DNA of 12,266 nt from Methanosphaera sp. rholeuAM130 (GCA_003266065.1 MUZY01000065.1:1-12266), one strand, 5' to 3'. Numbered from the stretch's first letter, positions 1 through 6,995 are shown. The notes: generated by a model from the letters alone, not told the origin. Translations and numbers: made by a program.

Positions 1-522
1 AACAGCGATTTGATATTGAATTCGATTAACACAAGATGCAGTACAAGAGTATTTGATGACAGGAAAATCAGCAAAGATGATTTGGAGAGGATTATCCAAT
101 CGGCATTTTGTGCTCCGTCTGCCTGTAACCTGCAGCCATGGCATTTTATTGTAATTGATGATGAGGATACGCTAAGGGATATGGTAGACGTTCATGAATA
201 CGCCTCCATGTTCAAGACTGCCACGGCGGGTATAATCGTTTGCGGCGATATGAATAAGACCATCAAGAATCATGAGGAGTTTTGGACCCAGGACTGCAGT
301 GCGGCTACACAAAACGTATTGCTTGCCGGTCATGCTCTTGGCATCGGCAGCGTCTGGACGGGCATTTATCCAGTAAAGAAAAGATGTGAATACTTGAGAG
401 ATTATTTTGATTTGCCCGAGAATATAGTTCCGTTCAGCTTGATTGCATTGGGTTATGCCAAGGATAAATCCAATGTTTTGGATAAGTATGATCAAGAAAA
501 GGTTCACCATAACCATTGGTAA
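1..522 (+). CDS. Nitroreductase family protein (5' end outside window)
   Basis: This is a flavin-dependent nitroreductase-family oxidoreductase, probably an FMN enzyme using NAD(P)H; the substrate cannot be told. The N-terminal RCSTRVF matches the family's RRSxRxF phosphate-binding stretch, and APSACNLQPWHF matches the APSaxNxQPWxF FMN loop. GIGSVWTG and the end LPENIVPFSLIALGYA are also typical. The frame is open back to base 1 (codons Asn-Ser-Asp before a TTG at 10) and that TTG has no ribosome binding site, so the true start probably lies just upstream of the window. The family is usually 170-220 residues, so little is missing. It is followed by a T-rich spacer with no gene on the same strand close behind. 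Family assignment is firm; substrate is unknown. Confidence 0.87.
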   Translation, partial: NSDLILNSINTRCSTRVFDDRKISKDDLERIIQSAFCAPSACNLQPWHFIVIDDEDTLRDMVDVHEYASMFKTATAGIIVCGDMNKTIKNHEEFWTQDCSAATQNVLLAGHALGIGSVWTGIYPVKKRCEYLRDYFDLPENIVPFSLIALGYAKDKSNVLDKYDQEKVHHNHW

Positions 523-561
523 AAGATTTATAATAACGATGTCTAAAAAAAAGTTAAATGA

Positions 562-579
562 AAGATGTTTTTTCATCTT
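562..579 (+). terminator. Short hairpin and T-tracts after the nitroreductase
   Basis: The 6-bp arms AAGATG and CATCTT flank a T6 loop, 40 bases after the stop codon, in a region with many further T runs. Archaeal termination mostly needs T-rich tracts, so the region as a whole is a likely terminator; the hairpin itself may be incidental. Confidence 0.35.
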
Positions 580-747
580 ATCAATGGATCTTATTTAAAA
601 TGAATATTTTTACATGAAAAGCATTGCTAAATAGGTAGTTCAATACTTTCCATGTTCCCCACACACATCTAATATGTATTTTTAGAGTGATTTTTTATTA
701 TTAAAGTATGTTCATTTTTCAATTTGTGTTTTTATCACATGTTTTTT

Positions 748-769
748 AATCATAGGAGTTATGATTTTT
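748..769 (+). repeat. Hairpin AATCATA/TATGATT followed by T run
   Basis: Perfect 7-bp arms at 748-754 and 760-766 surround a GGAGT loop, and the right arm runs into TTTT. It could terminate a + strand transcript, but it lies over 200 bases past the nearest gene, so its role is unclear. Confidence 0.3.
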
Positions 770-871
770 ATGGAGTTTAATTAGTGATTTTTTTTACTTG
801 GCCAATTACCAATTAGATTTTTTTTAAATAGGATAATATTTTTAAACTTGGTTTTTTTTGAATTTATGTTA

Positions 872-895
872 TATACCTATACCCCTATAGGTATA
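872..895. promoter_or_regulatory. Perfect 10-bp inverted repeat, CsoR/RcnR/FrmR-like operator candidate
   Basis: The arms TATACCTATA (872-881) and TATAGGTATA (886-895) are exact reverse complements around a CCCC centre. A/T-rich TATA arms flanking a short C tract are the layout of operators bound by the CsoR/RcnR/FrmR (DUF156) copper, nickel or formaldehyde sensors. It ends 22 bases before a TATA-like element at 918-925. The symmetry is seen directly; the regulator family is inferred by resemblance, and no such regulator gene is in the window. Confidence 0.5.
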
Positions 896-917
896 ATTAT
901 TATTATGGCACCCATAG

Positions 918-925
918 TATATAAA
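918..925 (+). promoter_or_regulatory. TATA-box-like element TATATAAA
   Basis: It matches the archaeal TATA element and would place a + strand start near 945-950, leading into the A-rich part of the spacer. On the minus strand it reads TTTATATA, so orientation cannot be decided by eye. It lies next to the inverted repeat at 872-895. Confidence 0.35.
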
Positions 926-1212
926 GGTTACCCAAAAAAATGTCATCATGAAAACGATTGAAAACGATAAAAGGAAAAAAGCAACCAAAAAGAAATGAGC
1001 ATTCTCAAAAAAACGATTGGATAAAATTTTAAAAAAACTTCACCCAAATCATTGAAAACAAAACAATAAACAACACCCCTAAAACAAGCAAAAAAATACC
1101 ATAATATTATCCGTAGGCAAAAAAGATATAAGCATTCCAGATACAAATGAATATAACAAGGAAAAAAAGACTTACAACAAATGAAATAATAAATAAAGGT
1201 AATAACTTAAGC

Positions 1213-1220
1213 ATATAAAA
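1213..1220 (+). promoter_or_regulatory. TATA-like element before the iron-sulfur gene
   Basis: ATATAAAA lies about 47 bases before the ATG at 1264. Transcription would start near 1240, leaving a leader of about 20 bases that carries the GAGG ribosome binding site at 1255-1258. Confidence 0.35.
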
Positions 1221-1263
1221 ATAATACAGAGTGGAAAATCCATAGAAAAGAAAAGAGGATAAT

Positions 1264-1959
1264 ATGACACTGAAAGATAAGATAAACAAAATATGCAAAG
1301 ACAATACCACACTTCATGGTTTTGCATCAATTGAAGACTACCAAAACTATGTATCAGACGACCTTAAAGGATACTCCCATGCCATAGTAATAGGAATCAA
1401 AATCCCCGATGAGATAATGGAAAACATTATAACTTTCGAGGGTGAACTGGAGTATAGAGATGCATACACTCGCATAAACAATAAACTAAACGGCATAACA
1501 AAAAAACTGGAGGAAATAATCAAAAATGAAGGATTCAAGGCAAAAAGCGTCAATGCATCATACATACTGCCGGATGGAAAATTACACGGTGAACTCTCAC
1601 ATAAAATGATTGCAAACCTTGCAGGTCTGGGATGGATTGGAAAAAGCTGCCTATTAATTACACCCCAATATGGTCCAAGAATTCGATGGGCTACAGTACT
1701 TACCGAATATAACCTGGAGGTCAAAAACAATCCGACAAGTCCCCAATGCAGTACGTGCAGGTTATGCGTCGACATCTGTCCATCACATGCATTCAATGAC
1801 GTCGAATTCCGACCCGAAGATCCAAGAAGTGTACGCTACGATGCATTCAAGTGCAGCGGATACTTTGACAAACTGGAAAAAATGAAACGGCCAAGACTGT
1901 GTGGGTTATGCGTAAAGGTCTGCCCATGGGGAACCGGAAATAGAAAAACGAAGATATAA
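1264..1959 (+). CDS. Double [4Fe-4S] protein related to the QueG core
   Basis: A 231-residue iron-sulfur protein resembling the central part of epoxyqueuosine reductase (QueG) and related cobalamin reductases. AGLGWIGKS at 120-128 is the family signature. Eight cysteines follow in the double-cluster pattern: C162, C165, C168, C172 (followed by Pro), C197, C213, C216 and C220 (followed by Pro-Trp). It lacks the long C-terminal region of full QueG and is shorter than the usual 300-380 residues. Archaea make archaeosine rather than queuosine, so naming it QueG would mislead; it is more likely a redox protein of unknown substrate, possibly a corrinoid or electron-transfer partner. The ATG has GAGG five bases upstream. 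It stands alone on its strand and ends convergent with the next gene. Confidence 0.82.
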   Translation: MTLKDKINKICKDNTTLHGFASIEDYQNYVSDDLKGYSHAIVIGIKIPDEIMENIITFEGELEYRDAYTRINNKLNGITKKLEEIIKNEGFKAKSVNASYILPDGKLHGELSHKMIANLAGLGWIGKSCLLITPQYGPRIRWATVLTEYNLEVKNNPTSPQCSTCRLCVDICPSHAFNDVEFRPEDPRSVRYDAFKCSGYFDKLEKMKRPRLCGLCVKVCPWGTGNRKTKI

Positions 1960-1973
1960 AAATGTTGAATCCC

Positions 1974-1992
1974 AAAAAAATATGAAAAAAAA
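1974..1992 (-). terminator. Two T-tracts after the DUF4013 gene
   Basis: On the minus strand, T8 (1985-1992) and T7 (1974-1980) follow the stop at 2005 by 13-30 bases, as expected for archaeal U-tract termination. They lie in the 45-base gap between two convergent genes. Confidence 0.55.
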
Positions 1993-2004
1993 GTAGCGTG
2001 GAGT

Positions 2005-2985
2005 TTAAAGTTTTTCTCCACAATTTAAACATAAGTCGATAAAGTTCGGATTTGAATGTCCGCACTTGGAGCACCGGATAAGGTGATTTCTTGTCAAATC
2101 CTCCTGTTCCGATTTTTCAATGTATTCCTCGAAGGTATCGTGTGATACATAGCCGGACTCCCCATTTCTACTGTACTGATATTTACCGGATTTGTCAGCG
2201 AATACCCCTCTGCCATCCAAATCACCGGCATTTTCACTGTCATCTTCTGACTCGGACAAAACATTGTTTTCCTTCAGATATCTCTCGTTATAGAGCAATC
2301 CCATCACTCGTCCATTGAACAAGACCATAATCGTTATGATGACTGCGAAAATTACAAGTCCGATAATCGGTATAGCCGTCAAAAGGCTAAAAAATGACAG
2401 TATACCAGTTACTATCCCTGCAAAAAGCAGCGTCACATATATTTTTAGCTTACCTATCCTGTCAGCCATTTCCGTTAATGTGGAAAAGCTTAAGGCATCG
2501 GCTAAGCTGTTTGTCTGTGCAAGTTTACCGCTGGCTACGACATTCAATATCCCCAAGTAAATGCTGAGTATCGCAAATATTATCATGAATACAAATATGA
2601 TCCATGCAAAATCTGGGTAGAGTTTCACGTATTCGGATAAAAACATCAATATGATTGATACTATGCCCACCATCAGAAATTCGATGACAATATATTTGAG
2701 ACCGTCAAAGAGAAATAGCTTCAGGTTAATCTGTGGCATTCCATGATTTAGGTTAACAGTCTGCTTAATGACGTTGAGCATCAATCCGGAATAGAATAAT
2801 ACAATTACCACACCCAATATTATATATATTATTGATATGATCGCATAGTTATTCAAATCTATAAAAAAAAGCGATACCATGCCATAGAGCATTAAAATAA
2901 TTAACGGTACGGATAGAATAAGCAATTGTCTAATATCCGAGATTGCGTATCTTAGTGAATCCTTAATTATACTTACCGCATCCAC
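2005..2985 (-). CDS. DUF4013-like membrane protein with C-terminal zinc ribbon
   Basis: A 326-residue integral membrane protein. The N-terminal MDAVSIIKDSLRYAISD followed by hydrophobic segments near 20-45, 48-72, 100-118, 125-152 and 180-225 is the layout of DUF4013 proteins, common in Methanobacteria and of unknown function. A polar acidic linker (about 238-300) leads to a zinc ribbon with C305, C308, C319 and C322 (CxxC-x10-CxxC). The start is GTG at 2985, supported by GGAGGG ending nine bases upstream; no ATG fits. A minus-strand TATA-like element sits at 3023-3030. The soluble zinc ribbon on a polytopic protein suggests a scaffolding or nucleic-acid/protein contact role, which is inference only. 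Confidence 0.78.
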   Translation of the reverse strand: MDAVSIIKDSLRYAISDIRQLLILSVPLIILMLYGMVSLFFIDLNNYAIISIIYIILGVVIVLFYSGLMLNVIKQTVNLNHGMPQINLKLFLFDGLKYIVIEFLMVGIVSIILMFLSEYVKLYPDFAWIIFVFMIIFAILSIYLGILNVVASGKLAQTNSLADALSFSTLTEMADRIGKLKIYVTLLFAGIVTGILSFFSLLTAIPIIGLVIFAVIITIMVLFNGRVMGLLYNERYLKENNVLSESEDDSENAGDLDGRGVFADKSGKYQYSRNGESGYVSHDTFEEYIEKSEQEDLTRNHLIRCSKCGHSNPNFIDLCLNCGEKL

Positions 2986-3022
2986 AAATTATTCCCTCCA
3001 AATTTAGTTTAGATAATATACA

Positions 3023-3030
3023 TTTATATC
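3023..3030 (-). promoter_or_regulatory. TATA-like element of the DUF4013 gene
   Basis: The minus strand reads GATATAAA about 40 bases before the GTG start, giving a predicted transcription start near 3000 and a short leader containing the GGAGGG site. Confidence 0.45.
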
Positions 3031-3126
3031 CTTGGATGTATTAAAAAGTATGGATAGGATTATAACATATTATTATCCCAAGAAAGGAAGATAATATTGG
3101 AGAATTAAGGAAAGAGTAGAAAATTG

Positions 3127-3157
3127 AAAAAATGATTTTTAAAAAAGCATTAAAAAA
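3127..3157 (-). terminator. Three staggered T6 tracts after the pseudomurein-binding gene
   Basis: Minus-strand T6 runs at 3152-3157, 3141-3146 and 3127-3132 follow the stop at 3176 by about 20-50 bases. Repeated T tracts of this kind are typical archaeal terminators. Confidence 0.55.
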
Positions 3158-3175
3158 TAGAAAAGGGAATATGTG

Positions 3176-4306
3176 TTATCTTCTACGTTTGAATCTGAGT
3201 ACTCTGCGAAGTATTGCCAATGCAACTACTAAAGCGAATAATACCGCGGCAAAGGGCATCATGTCAATGATAAATGAATGATTCTGTTTTTCAAGACAGT
3301 AACTTCCATCAAAGTCCATACTGCTTGCATCCGTATGATTTTCAGTAATTACTGCAAAGGTACTCAACAAATCGGGATATGCAATGTATGCCCCATCATA
3401 TTGGATATAATCCGGAGCCCTGTTGTTTTCATCCATGTAATTTTTTACGATGCCTGCCATTTTCATATAATCGGATATCGAATATTCATCCTTTGCAAAC
3501 AGGGAGTAAGTCCATGGATTTGAAGGTTCGTCATAGCCGGCGGGACTTTCCAGTCCGTTACCGTTGAGATAGCTTGAAGTCAAGTACAATACCTCAGCTG
3601 CCGTATATCCATTGTATGTATCATTATATGATGAATCTTTACTGCCGGCTATTTGCTCGCTTGCCTTTGCCATCTCGGATACGTCAAGATTATGGGTTAC
3701 TACCAGATTGCTGTCATATGCCTTGTCATTTTTAGTGTTTTTTATCTTTTCAATTATCTCTCCGGCTATATACCTGTTTACTTCATCATTTGACTGGGAG
3801 TATGTTCCCTTATGGGCTGCATCAGGGTACTGCTGCAGGGGTTGAACATATTCTATTCCGGCATCCCGCAGGTATTTGCCGGGACTGTTTATTCCCGCGA
3901 ATATCTTGTTTGAGTAGTTGTCGTCCCATGCCCTCCTGATATATGCATCACTTCCGTTCAAGTCAAAATCCCCCGTGTTTACGAATATGATTTGTTTATC
4001 ACTGTCAACAGCATATTTAGCCAGTATCAGCAGGTTTCCTGCACATGGATTTGCCACGTTTACTCCCACGTCATAGTTTGATTCTATTAGACGTGTTCCC
4101 TCCCCCGGACTCGGTGCCTGTGAATCTATCGTGACGGTTATTTCACCGTTGGATAACTCTTCGACATAGTTTTTTATCGAATTGAGCATGTCCAGGTCAT
4201 TGTCCGTATTTGATATGCTGTCGGAGGTCAGAAATACGCTTGTGGCGTTTACCGTTGAAATCATCAGCAGGACAATGATTATAAGCGTTTGTATTTTTAG
4301 TTTCAT
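3176..4306 (-). CDS. Secreted, membrane-anchored protein with pseudomurein-binding repeat
   Basis: A 376-residue surface protein. Residues 1-22 are a signal peptide (MKLKIQ plus hydrophobic core, ending near STVNA). The large extracellular domain (about 23-270) includes QAPSPGEGTR and RRAWDDNYSNKIFAG, which I recall only as conserved in methanobacterial wall proteins. Residues about 276-320 (SISDYMKMAGIVKNYMDEN, then RAPDYI) match a pseudomurein-binding repeat (PMBR). A transmembrane segment at 352-366 and an Arg/Lys-rich tail anchor it. I choose ATG 4306: GGAAG lies about eight bases upstream, whereas an upstream in-frame TTG at 4321 overlaps that site and would add residues before the signal peptide. 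It follows comB by 50 bases and may share its transcript. Its enzymatic role, if any, is not visible. Confidence 0.78.
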   Translation of the reverse strand: MKLKIQTLIIIVLLMISTVNATSVFLTSDSISNTDNDLDMLNSIKNYVEELSNGEITVTIDSQAPSPGEGTRLIESNYDVGVNVANPCAGNLLILAKYAVDSDKQIIFVNTGDFDLNGSDAYIRRAWDDNYSNKIFAGINSPGKYLRDAGIEYVQPLQQYPDAAHKGTYSQSNDEVNRYIAGEIIEKIKNTKNDKAYDSNLVVTHNLDVSEMAKASEQIAGSKDSSYNDTYNGYTAAEVLYLTSSYLNGNGLESPAGYDEPSNPWTYSLFAKDEYSISDYMKMAGIVKNYMDENNRAPDYIQYDGAYIAYPDLLSTFAVITENHTDASSMDFDGSYCLEKQNHSFIIDMMPFAAVLFALVVALAILRRVLRFKRRR

Positions 4307-4338
4307 TATCAATTCTTCCAAGTTTATTATTTTACCGG

Positions 4339-4357
4339 AGGATATCTTTGATATCCT
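4339..4357 (-). repeat. 8-bp hairpin overlapping the comB stop codon
   Basis: AGGATATC and GATATCCT form perfect 8-bp arms around a 3-base loop, with the last base inside the comB stop codon TAA. No T tract follows, so it may be an mRNA stability or partial termination element between comB and the downstream gene. Confidence 0.45.
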
Positions 4358-5064
4358 TAATCAACCATTAACCTTATTTTGTTATTCTCGTATATTCCCA
4401 CGTTATCCGTCCGGTTTATCTGCATGCAGAGTTTCACGTCTTCCTCCAGCCCCAATTTTCTTAGCTTGCATCCGCCCCATGAGTCATATATGAGCTTTTG
4501 AGATTTCCTGTGATCTTGAGCCAAAAGCATGGCGGCCTGTGCCGATTCGTCCAATGTCAATTCGATGTTCATCTTTTTGGCTTCCTTTATGATTTCGGCA
4601 GTTATTATGCCTGCTGCGAGTGCATCCTCGATGTTGAAGGATTGTCTTCTTCCCGCCATCACCAGTTCTATTTCGTCTTCGGCCAAGCTCAATGCCTTTT
4701 TTGCAACTGCATTTGCGTTTATCATAGATCCTACCAGTACCTTGATTTTCTCATTTCTTTCTTTGACGTTTTCAAGTACCCGTGTTCCGTTTGTCGTAAG
4801 CAGCACCAGCCTGTCTGCATGGTATTGCCGTATCTGGTGCGGCGAGTTTGTAAGTTCAAATCCATCGAGGGTATTTAAGTTTAATTCTCCTGCAAGCAGT
4901 GTGTTTTCATCCTTCAATTCAAGTGCCTTGGCTATATCGTTTACAGGTATTACCGTGCTGAAGTTGTCCAAGGCCAGGGTTATCGTTGTGGTTGCCCTGA
5001 GCTGATCTATTACTACTGCAAGGTCATCCGTCGTTGAATCAAATAGAGATACCTTTATGTTCAT
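4357..5064 (-). CDS. comB: 2-phosphosulfolactate phosphatase (ComB), coenzyme M biosynthesis
   Basis: It removes phosphate from (2R)-phosphosulfolactate to give sulfolactate, the second step of the phosphoenolpyruvate-sulfite route to coenzyme M (EC 3.1.3.71), in the cytoplasm and Mg2+-dependent in characterised members. At 235 residues it has the usual length. Family signatures: AVVIDQLRATTT (17-27, with D20 and R23), AGE then GFELTNSP (58-75), LLTTNGTR (88-95), MAGRR then NIEDALAAG (136-152), and a late SWGG at 195-198. The ATG has a perfect AAAGGAGG about nine bases upstream, suggesting good expression. The other com genes are not in the window. Its presence suggests the organism can make its own coenzyme M, unlike M. 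ruminantium M1. Confidence 0.9.
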   Translation of the reverse strand: MNIKVSLFDSTTDDLAVVIDQLRATTTITLALDNFSTVIPVNDIAKALELKDENTLLAGELNLNTLDGFELTNSPHQIRQYHADRLVLLTTNGTRVLENVKERNEKIKVLVGSMINANAVAKKALSLAEDEIELVMAGRRQSFNIEDALAAGIITAEIIKEAKKMNIELTLDESAQAAMLLAQDHRKSQKLIYDSWGGCKLRKLGLEEDVKLCMQINRTDNVGIYENNKIRLMVD

Positions 5065-5125
5065 TTTGCCAATTCCTCCTTTATCGTGTTGTTGACCATA
5101 TCTTATCTGTTAGAATTCTTCAAAT

Positions 5126-5479
5126 CTATAATGTGTATTCGATGCTGTGGCTTCTGCAAACAAGTTCATCACCATCATCATCCAATGCTCTTTGACCGTT
5201 AATTAAATTGAAGTAATCGGAATACTTTTCATTTAATTGATGGCATGTCTCATATTTTAATAGCAAGTTATGTTTCTTATCTATTACCACTATATCATAT
5301 ACATCACTTGGTGCAAAATAGCATATGCTGTATTCATAGCTGTCGTTTTTAAGTACGGTATGTTCAAATAGGACAACACCGAATGAGTAGAGCATTTCTA
5401 TCTCTGATTTATTCTCATCATCCACTTCTATTCTGGTATGTTCCGTTTCCTTTATTCCTTCGGACAATTCAATCACCAC
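5126..5479 (-). CDS. Uncharacterised 117-residue acidic protein
   Basis: I do not recognise this protein. It is acidic, soluble-looking and mixed alpha/beta, with a hydrophobic-aromatic stretch in the middle (MLYSFGVVLFEH, then SICYFAPSDVYDIVVID); there is no signal peptide, membrane span or metal motif. The frame starts with two GTG codons at 5479 and 5476, without a clear ribosome binding site, so the start is uncertain; a later in-frame Met exists near residue 29. It sits between the LOG gene (105-base gap) and comB (61-base gap) on the same strand, so cotranscription is possible. Amino-acid composition looks coding and no competing frame is better. Confidence 0.6.
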   Translation of the reverse strand: MVIELSEGIKETEHTRIEVDDENKSEIEMLYSFGVVLFEHTVLKNDSYEYSICYFAPSDVYDIVVIDKKHNLLLKYETCHQLNEKYSDYFNLINGQRALDDDGDELVCRSHSIEYTL

Positions 5480-5584
5480 CGTATTGATTTTAAATGGGAG
5501 ATACCCCTTGCAAAATCATTTCATCTATCCGTTATTTCATATACCTAAAATCATTCAGATATTTTCCGTAATATACACTTAAAA

Positions 5585-6151
5585 TCATATCCCGTATTCA
5601 TCCGCGTTTTCAAAGTCATATCCGTCCAGATACTCGAATGCTTCCGGGATGGATTTAACTACCTTTACCATATTTCTATTATCCTCGGGTATGGTATTTT
5701 CCCGTATCATTTCCTCAAGCATCAATATCAACGGGTCATAGAAGCTATAGGTATTTAGGATTACTATCGGCTTGTTGTGCATCCTCAGTTTCTTCAAGGT
5801 TATCGCTTCAAAGAGTTCGTCGAGCGTACCGATTCCACCTGCTACCGTGATGAATGCATCGGATTTTTCAATAAACAGCCTTTTTCTTTCGTCCATGGAC
5901 TTGGTATATATGATATCGTCGCATTCATCATAGAGCGGTTCAAAATCCGTCATCCAATCAGGTATGATTGCCCTTACGAATCCGTCATTGTCAGATACTC
6001 CTCGTGCAACAGAACCCATCATGCCATTTGCTCCACCGCCAAAGACGAGACAATGATTATTTTTGGCTATTTGAACACCCAAATCGTATCCTTCTTTCAA
6101 GTACTTTTCATTAACCTTATTACTTCCAGAGCCAAACAAACATATTTTCAT
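5585..6151 (-). CDS. LOG-family (TIGR00730-like) Rossmann-fold nucleotide hydrolase
   Basis: A 188-residue member of the lysine-decarboxylase-like/LOG family; characterised relatives cleave the N-glycosidic bond of nucleoside 5'-monophosphates, including cytokinin ribotides. It has the N-terminal strand ICLFGSGS, GGGANGMMG (38-46), the conserved DERKRLF with R89 (87-93), and GGIGTLDE (105-112) carrying the catalytic Glu. The usual PGGxGTxxE motif here begins AGG, with Pro replaced by Ala at 104. The ATG at 6151 is supported by AGGAAG about nine bases upstream. It is divergent from the gene at 6269 and first of a run of minus-strand genes. In an archaeon the natural substrate is more likely a damaged or excess nucleotide than a cytokinin. 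Confidence 0.85.
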   Translation of the reverse strand: MKICLFGSGSNKVNEKYLKEGYDLGVQIAKNNHCLVFGGGANGMMGSVARGVSDNDGFVRAIIPDWMTDFEPLYDECDDIIYTKSMDERKRLFIEKSDAFITVAGGIGTLDELFEAITLKKLRMHNKPIVILNTYSFYDPLILMLEEMIRENTIPEDNRNMVKVVKSIPEAFEYLDGYDFENADEYGI

Positions 6152-6268
6152 GATAAAAACTTCCTGCGTTATATTCTAATTATTTAACCGTAAGTATTAA
6201 TAATTTTTTGTAAAAATAGATAAAGAGTTATTAAGTATGGAATAGATACTATTATATAGGAGATAGAA

Positions 6269-6865
6269 ATGGTAGGCTTTGAAGTTGTATTAACTATTAA
6301 TGATTCGCATCCGGTTACCAGCAGAAAACTGAAGATACCCTATGGCATTACATTCAAGCAATTGCATAACATCATTCAGATAGTCTTTGGATTTGAACAT
6401 GAAAATGAGTATCAGTTTAAATTCAAGGATTTTGAATTTACGATTGAAGAGATTGAAAGACTGGATCCGGAGCTTATTGATTCAAGACGTGAGCCTATCG
6501 ACAAGTACTTTGAAACTTTTTCCCAATGCCGCTATTATTACGGCGACTGGGTTATCCTTATCGACATCGACGTTATCGAATATGACGAGATTTATCCTCA
6601 GATTGACACGGTCCACGGCAGGTACAACCCGATTGAGGAATGCGGCAACGTTGAGGAATTCAACAAGATTGTGGACATCAAGAGAAATTCGCTTGACTAT
6701 GATATCGTCAAGTATGGATTCTATGTGGACAAGATAAGATTCATTAACCGCACTATCGTTCAGAAAAAGTTCATGCTGATGTTTAGGGTTCCGTTTAAAG
6801 AGGTTAATAAAAGGATTGTTAAGGTTGAAATCGATCCAAAGTACTCTTTGGACAGATTCTTTTAA
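6269..6865 (+). CDS. pRiA4b ORF-3-like family protein
   Basis: A 198-residue protein of the plasmid pRiA4b ORF-3 family (PF07929), also found as passenger genes of IS1096-type elements and fused to SEC-C or regulator domains; its biochemical function is unknown. The N-terminal VTSRKLKIPYGITFKQLHN followed by IIQIVFGF (about 16-42) matches the family's Rx(L/I)xVPxxxTFxxLHxxIQxxFGW. YYYGDWVILIDI (89-100) matches the YxYDFGDxWxHxI strand, and GRYNPIEECGN (117-127) matches its GxxxxPPEDCGG. No transposase is nearby, so it appears to be a resident gene. The ATG has AGGAGA five bases upstream. It is divergent from the LOG gene, sharing a 117-base promoter region. Confidence 0.8.
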   Translation: MVGFEVVLTINDSHPVTSRKLKIPYGITFKQLHNIIQIVFGFEHENEYQFKFKDFEFTIEEIERLDPELIDSRREPIDKYFETFSQCRYYYGDWVILIDIDVIEYDEIYPQIDTVHGRYNPIEECGNVEEFNKIVDIKRNSLDYDIVKYGFYVDKIRFINRTIVQKKFMLMFRVPFKEVNKRIVKVEIDPKYSLDRFF

Positions 6866-6875
6866 ATTCCACCTA

Positions 6876-6898
6876 TTTTTTAGTCAAATGACTTATTT
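6876..6898. terminator. Bidirectional terminator between convergent genes
   Basis: After the + gene's stop come T6 (6876-6881), a 5-bp hairpin AGTCA-AA-TGACT (6882-6893), and TTATTTT. On the minus strand the same hairpin is followed by A6, so as a U-tract signal it serves mainly the + gene, with the hairpin shared with the small gene ending at 6903. Confidence 0.5.
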
Positions 6899-6902
6899 TG
6901 CA

Positions 6903-6995
6903 TTACATCATCACAGTAATCATTCCGTAGAAACATATCACTATAAATACTACCGCTATGAGTACTACCAATATCTGTGTCAGCGTTTCATTCAT
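6903..6995 (-). CDS. 30-residue single-span membrane protein
   Basis: A very short but well-supported gene: ATG at 6995, TAA at 6903, 30 residues. It reads MNETLTQILVVLIAVV, then FIVICFYG, ending MITVMM: an acidic-polar N-terminus and one transmembrane helix (about 8-24) with a single Cys. A perfect AGGAGG (7003-7008) lies seven bases before the ATG. Upstream are TATA-like elements (7031-7039, 7056-7063) and a palindrome TTTAGG-N4-CCTAAA (7014-7029) between TATA and start. I do not recognise the protein; its size and form recall small regulators of membrane transporters such as KdpF or MgtS, but no sequence similarity is claimed. The operator resembles DtxR/IdeR sites, so iron or manganese control is plausible. 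Confidence 0.65.
   Translation of the reverse strand: MNETLTQILVVLIAVVFIVICFYGMITVMM

Larger units (their letters stand above)
523..1263. other. Long gene-free spacer with a strand composition switch
   Basis: This stretch of about 740 bases holds no convincing gene. About 580-870 is T-rich on the + strand with repeated runs of 6-8 T; about 930-1260 is A-rich with few T. The change falls at the inverted repeat at 872-895. Open frames here are short or hydrophobic reverse readings of A-rich sequence without ribosome binding sites. AAAACGAT occurs near 951, 961 and 1010. The A-rich part could be a long 5' leader of the iron-sulfur gene at 1264. Confidence 0.6.

Noticed and set aside
172..576. 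134-codon minus-strand frame opposite the nitroreductase
   Set aside because: It overlaps a clear nitroreductase on the other strand and has no family resemblance or upstream signals.
948..998. 16-residue Lys-rich frame (MKTIENDKRKKATKKK) placed about 27 bases after the TATA-like element at 918-925
   Set aside because: Spacing would suit a leaderless start, but the sequence is simply A-rich, has no ribosome binding site, and nothing else supports translation.
523..1263. CRISPR array, tRNA or replication origin in the long spacer
   Set aside because: No regularly spaced repeats of useful length, no tRNA cloverleaf or T-loop sequence, and the three AAAACGAT copies are irregular and short.
946..1310. 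Two hydrophobic minus-strand open frames in the first spacer
   Set aside because: They are reverse readings of A-rich sequence giving Leu/Phe/Ile runs, lack ribosome binding sites, and one starts inside the iron-sulfur gene.
4498..5005. Long + strand frames opposite comB
   Set aside because: Antisense shadows of a gene with firm family signatures; composition is Ser/Phe/Cys-rich as expected for reverse readings.
6269..6865. Mobile element suggested by the pRiA4b ORF-3 family name
   Set aside because: No transposase, terminal inverted repeats or target duplications are visible nearby; the family is also common as ordinary chromosomal genes.
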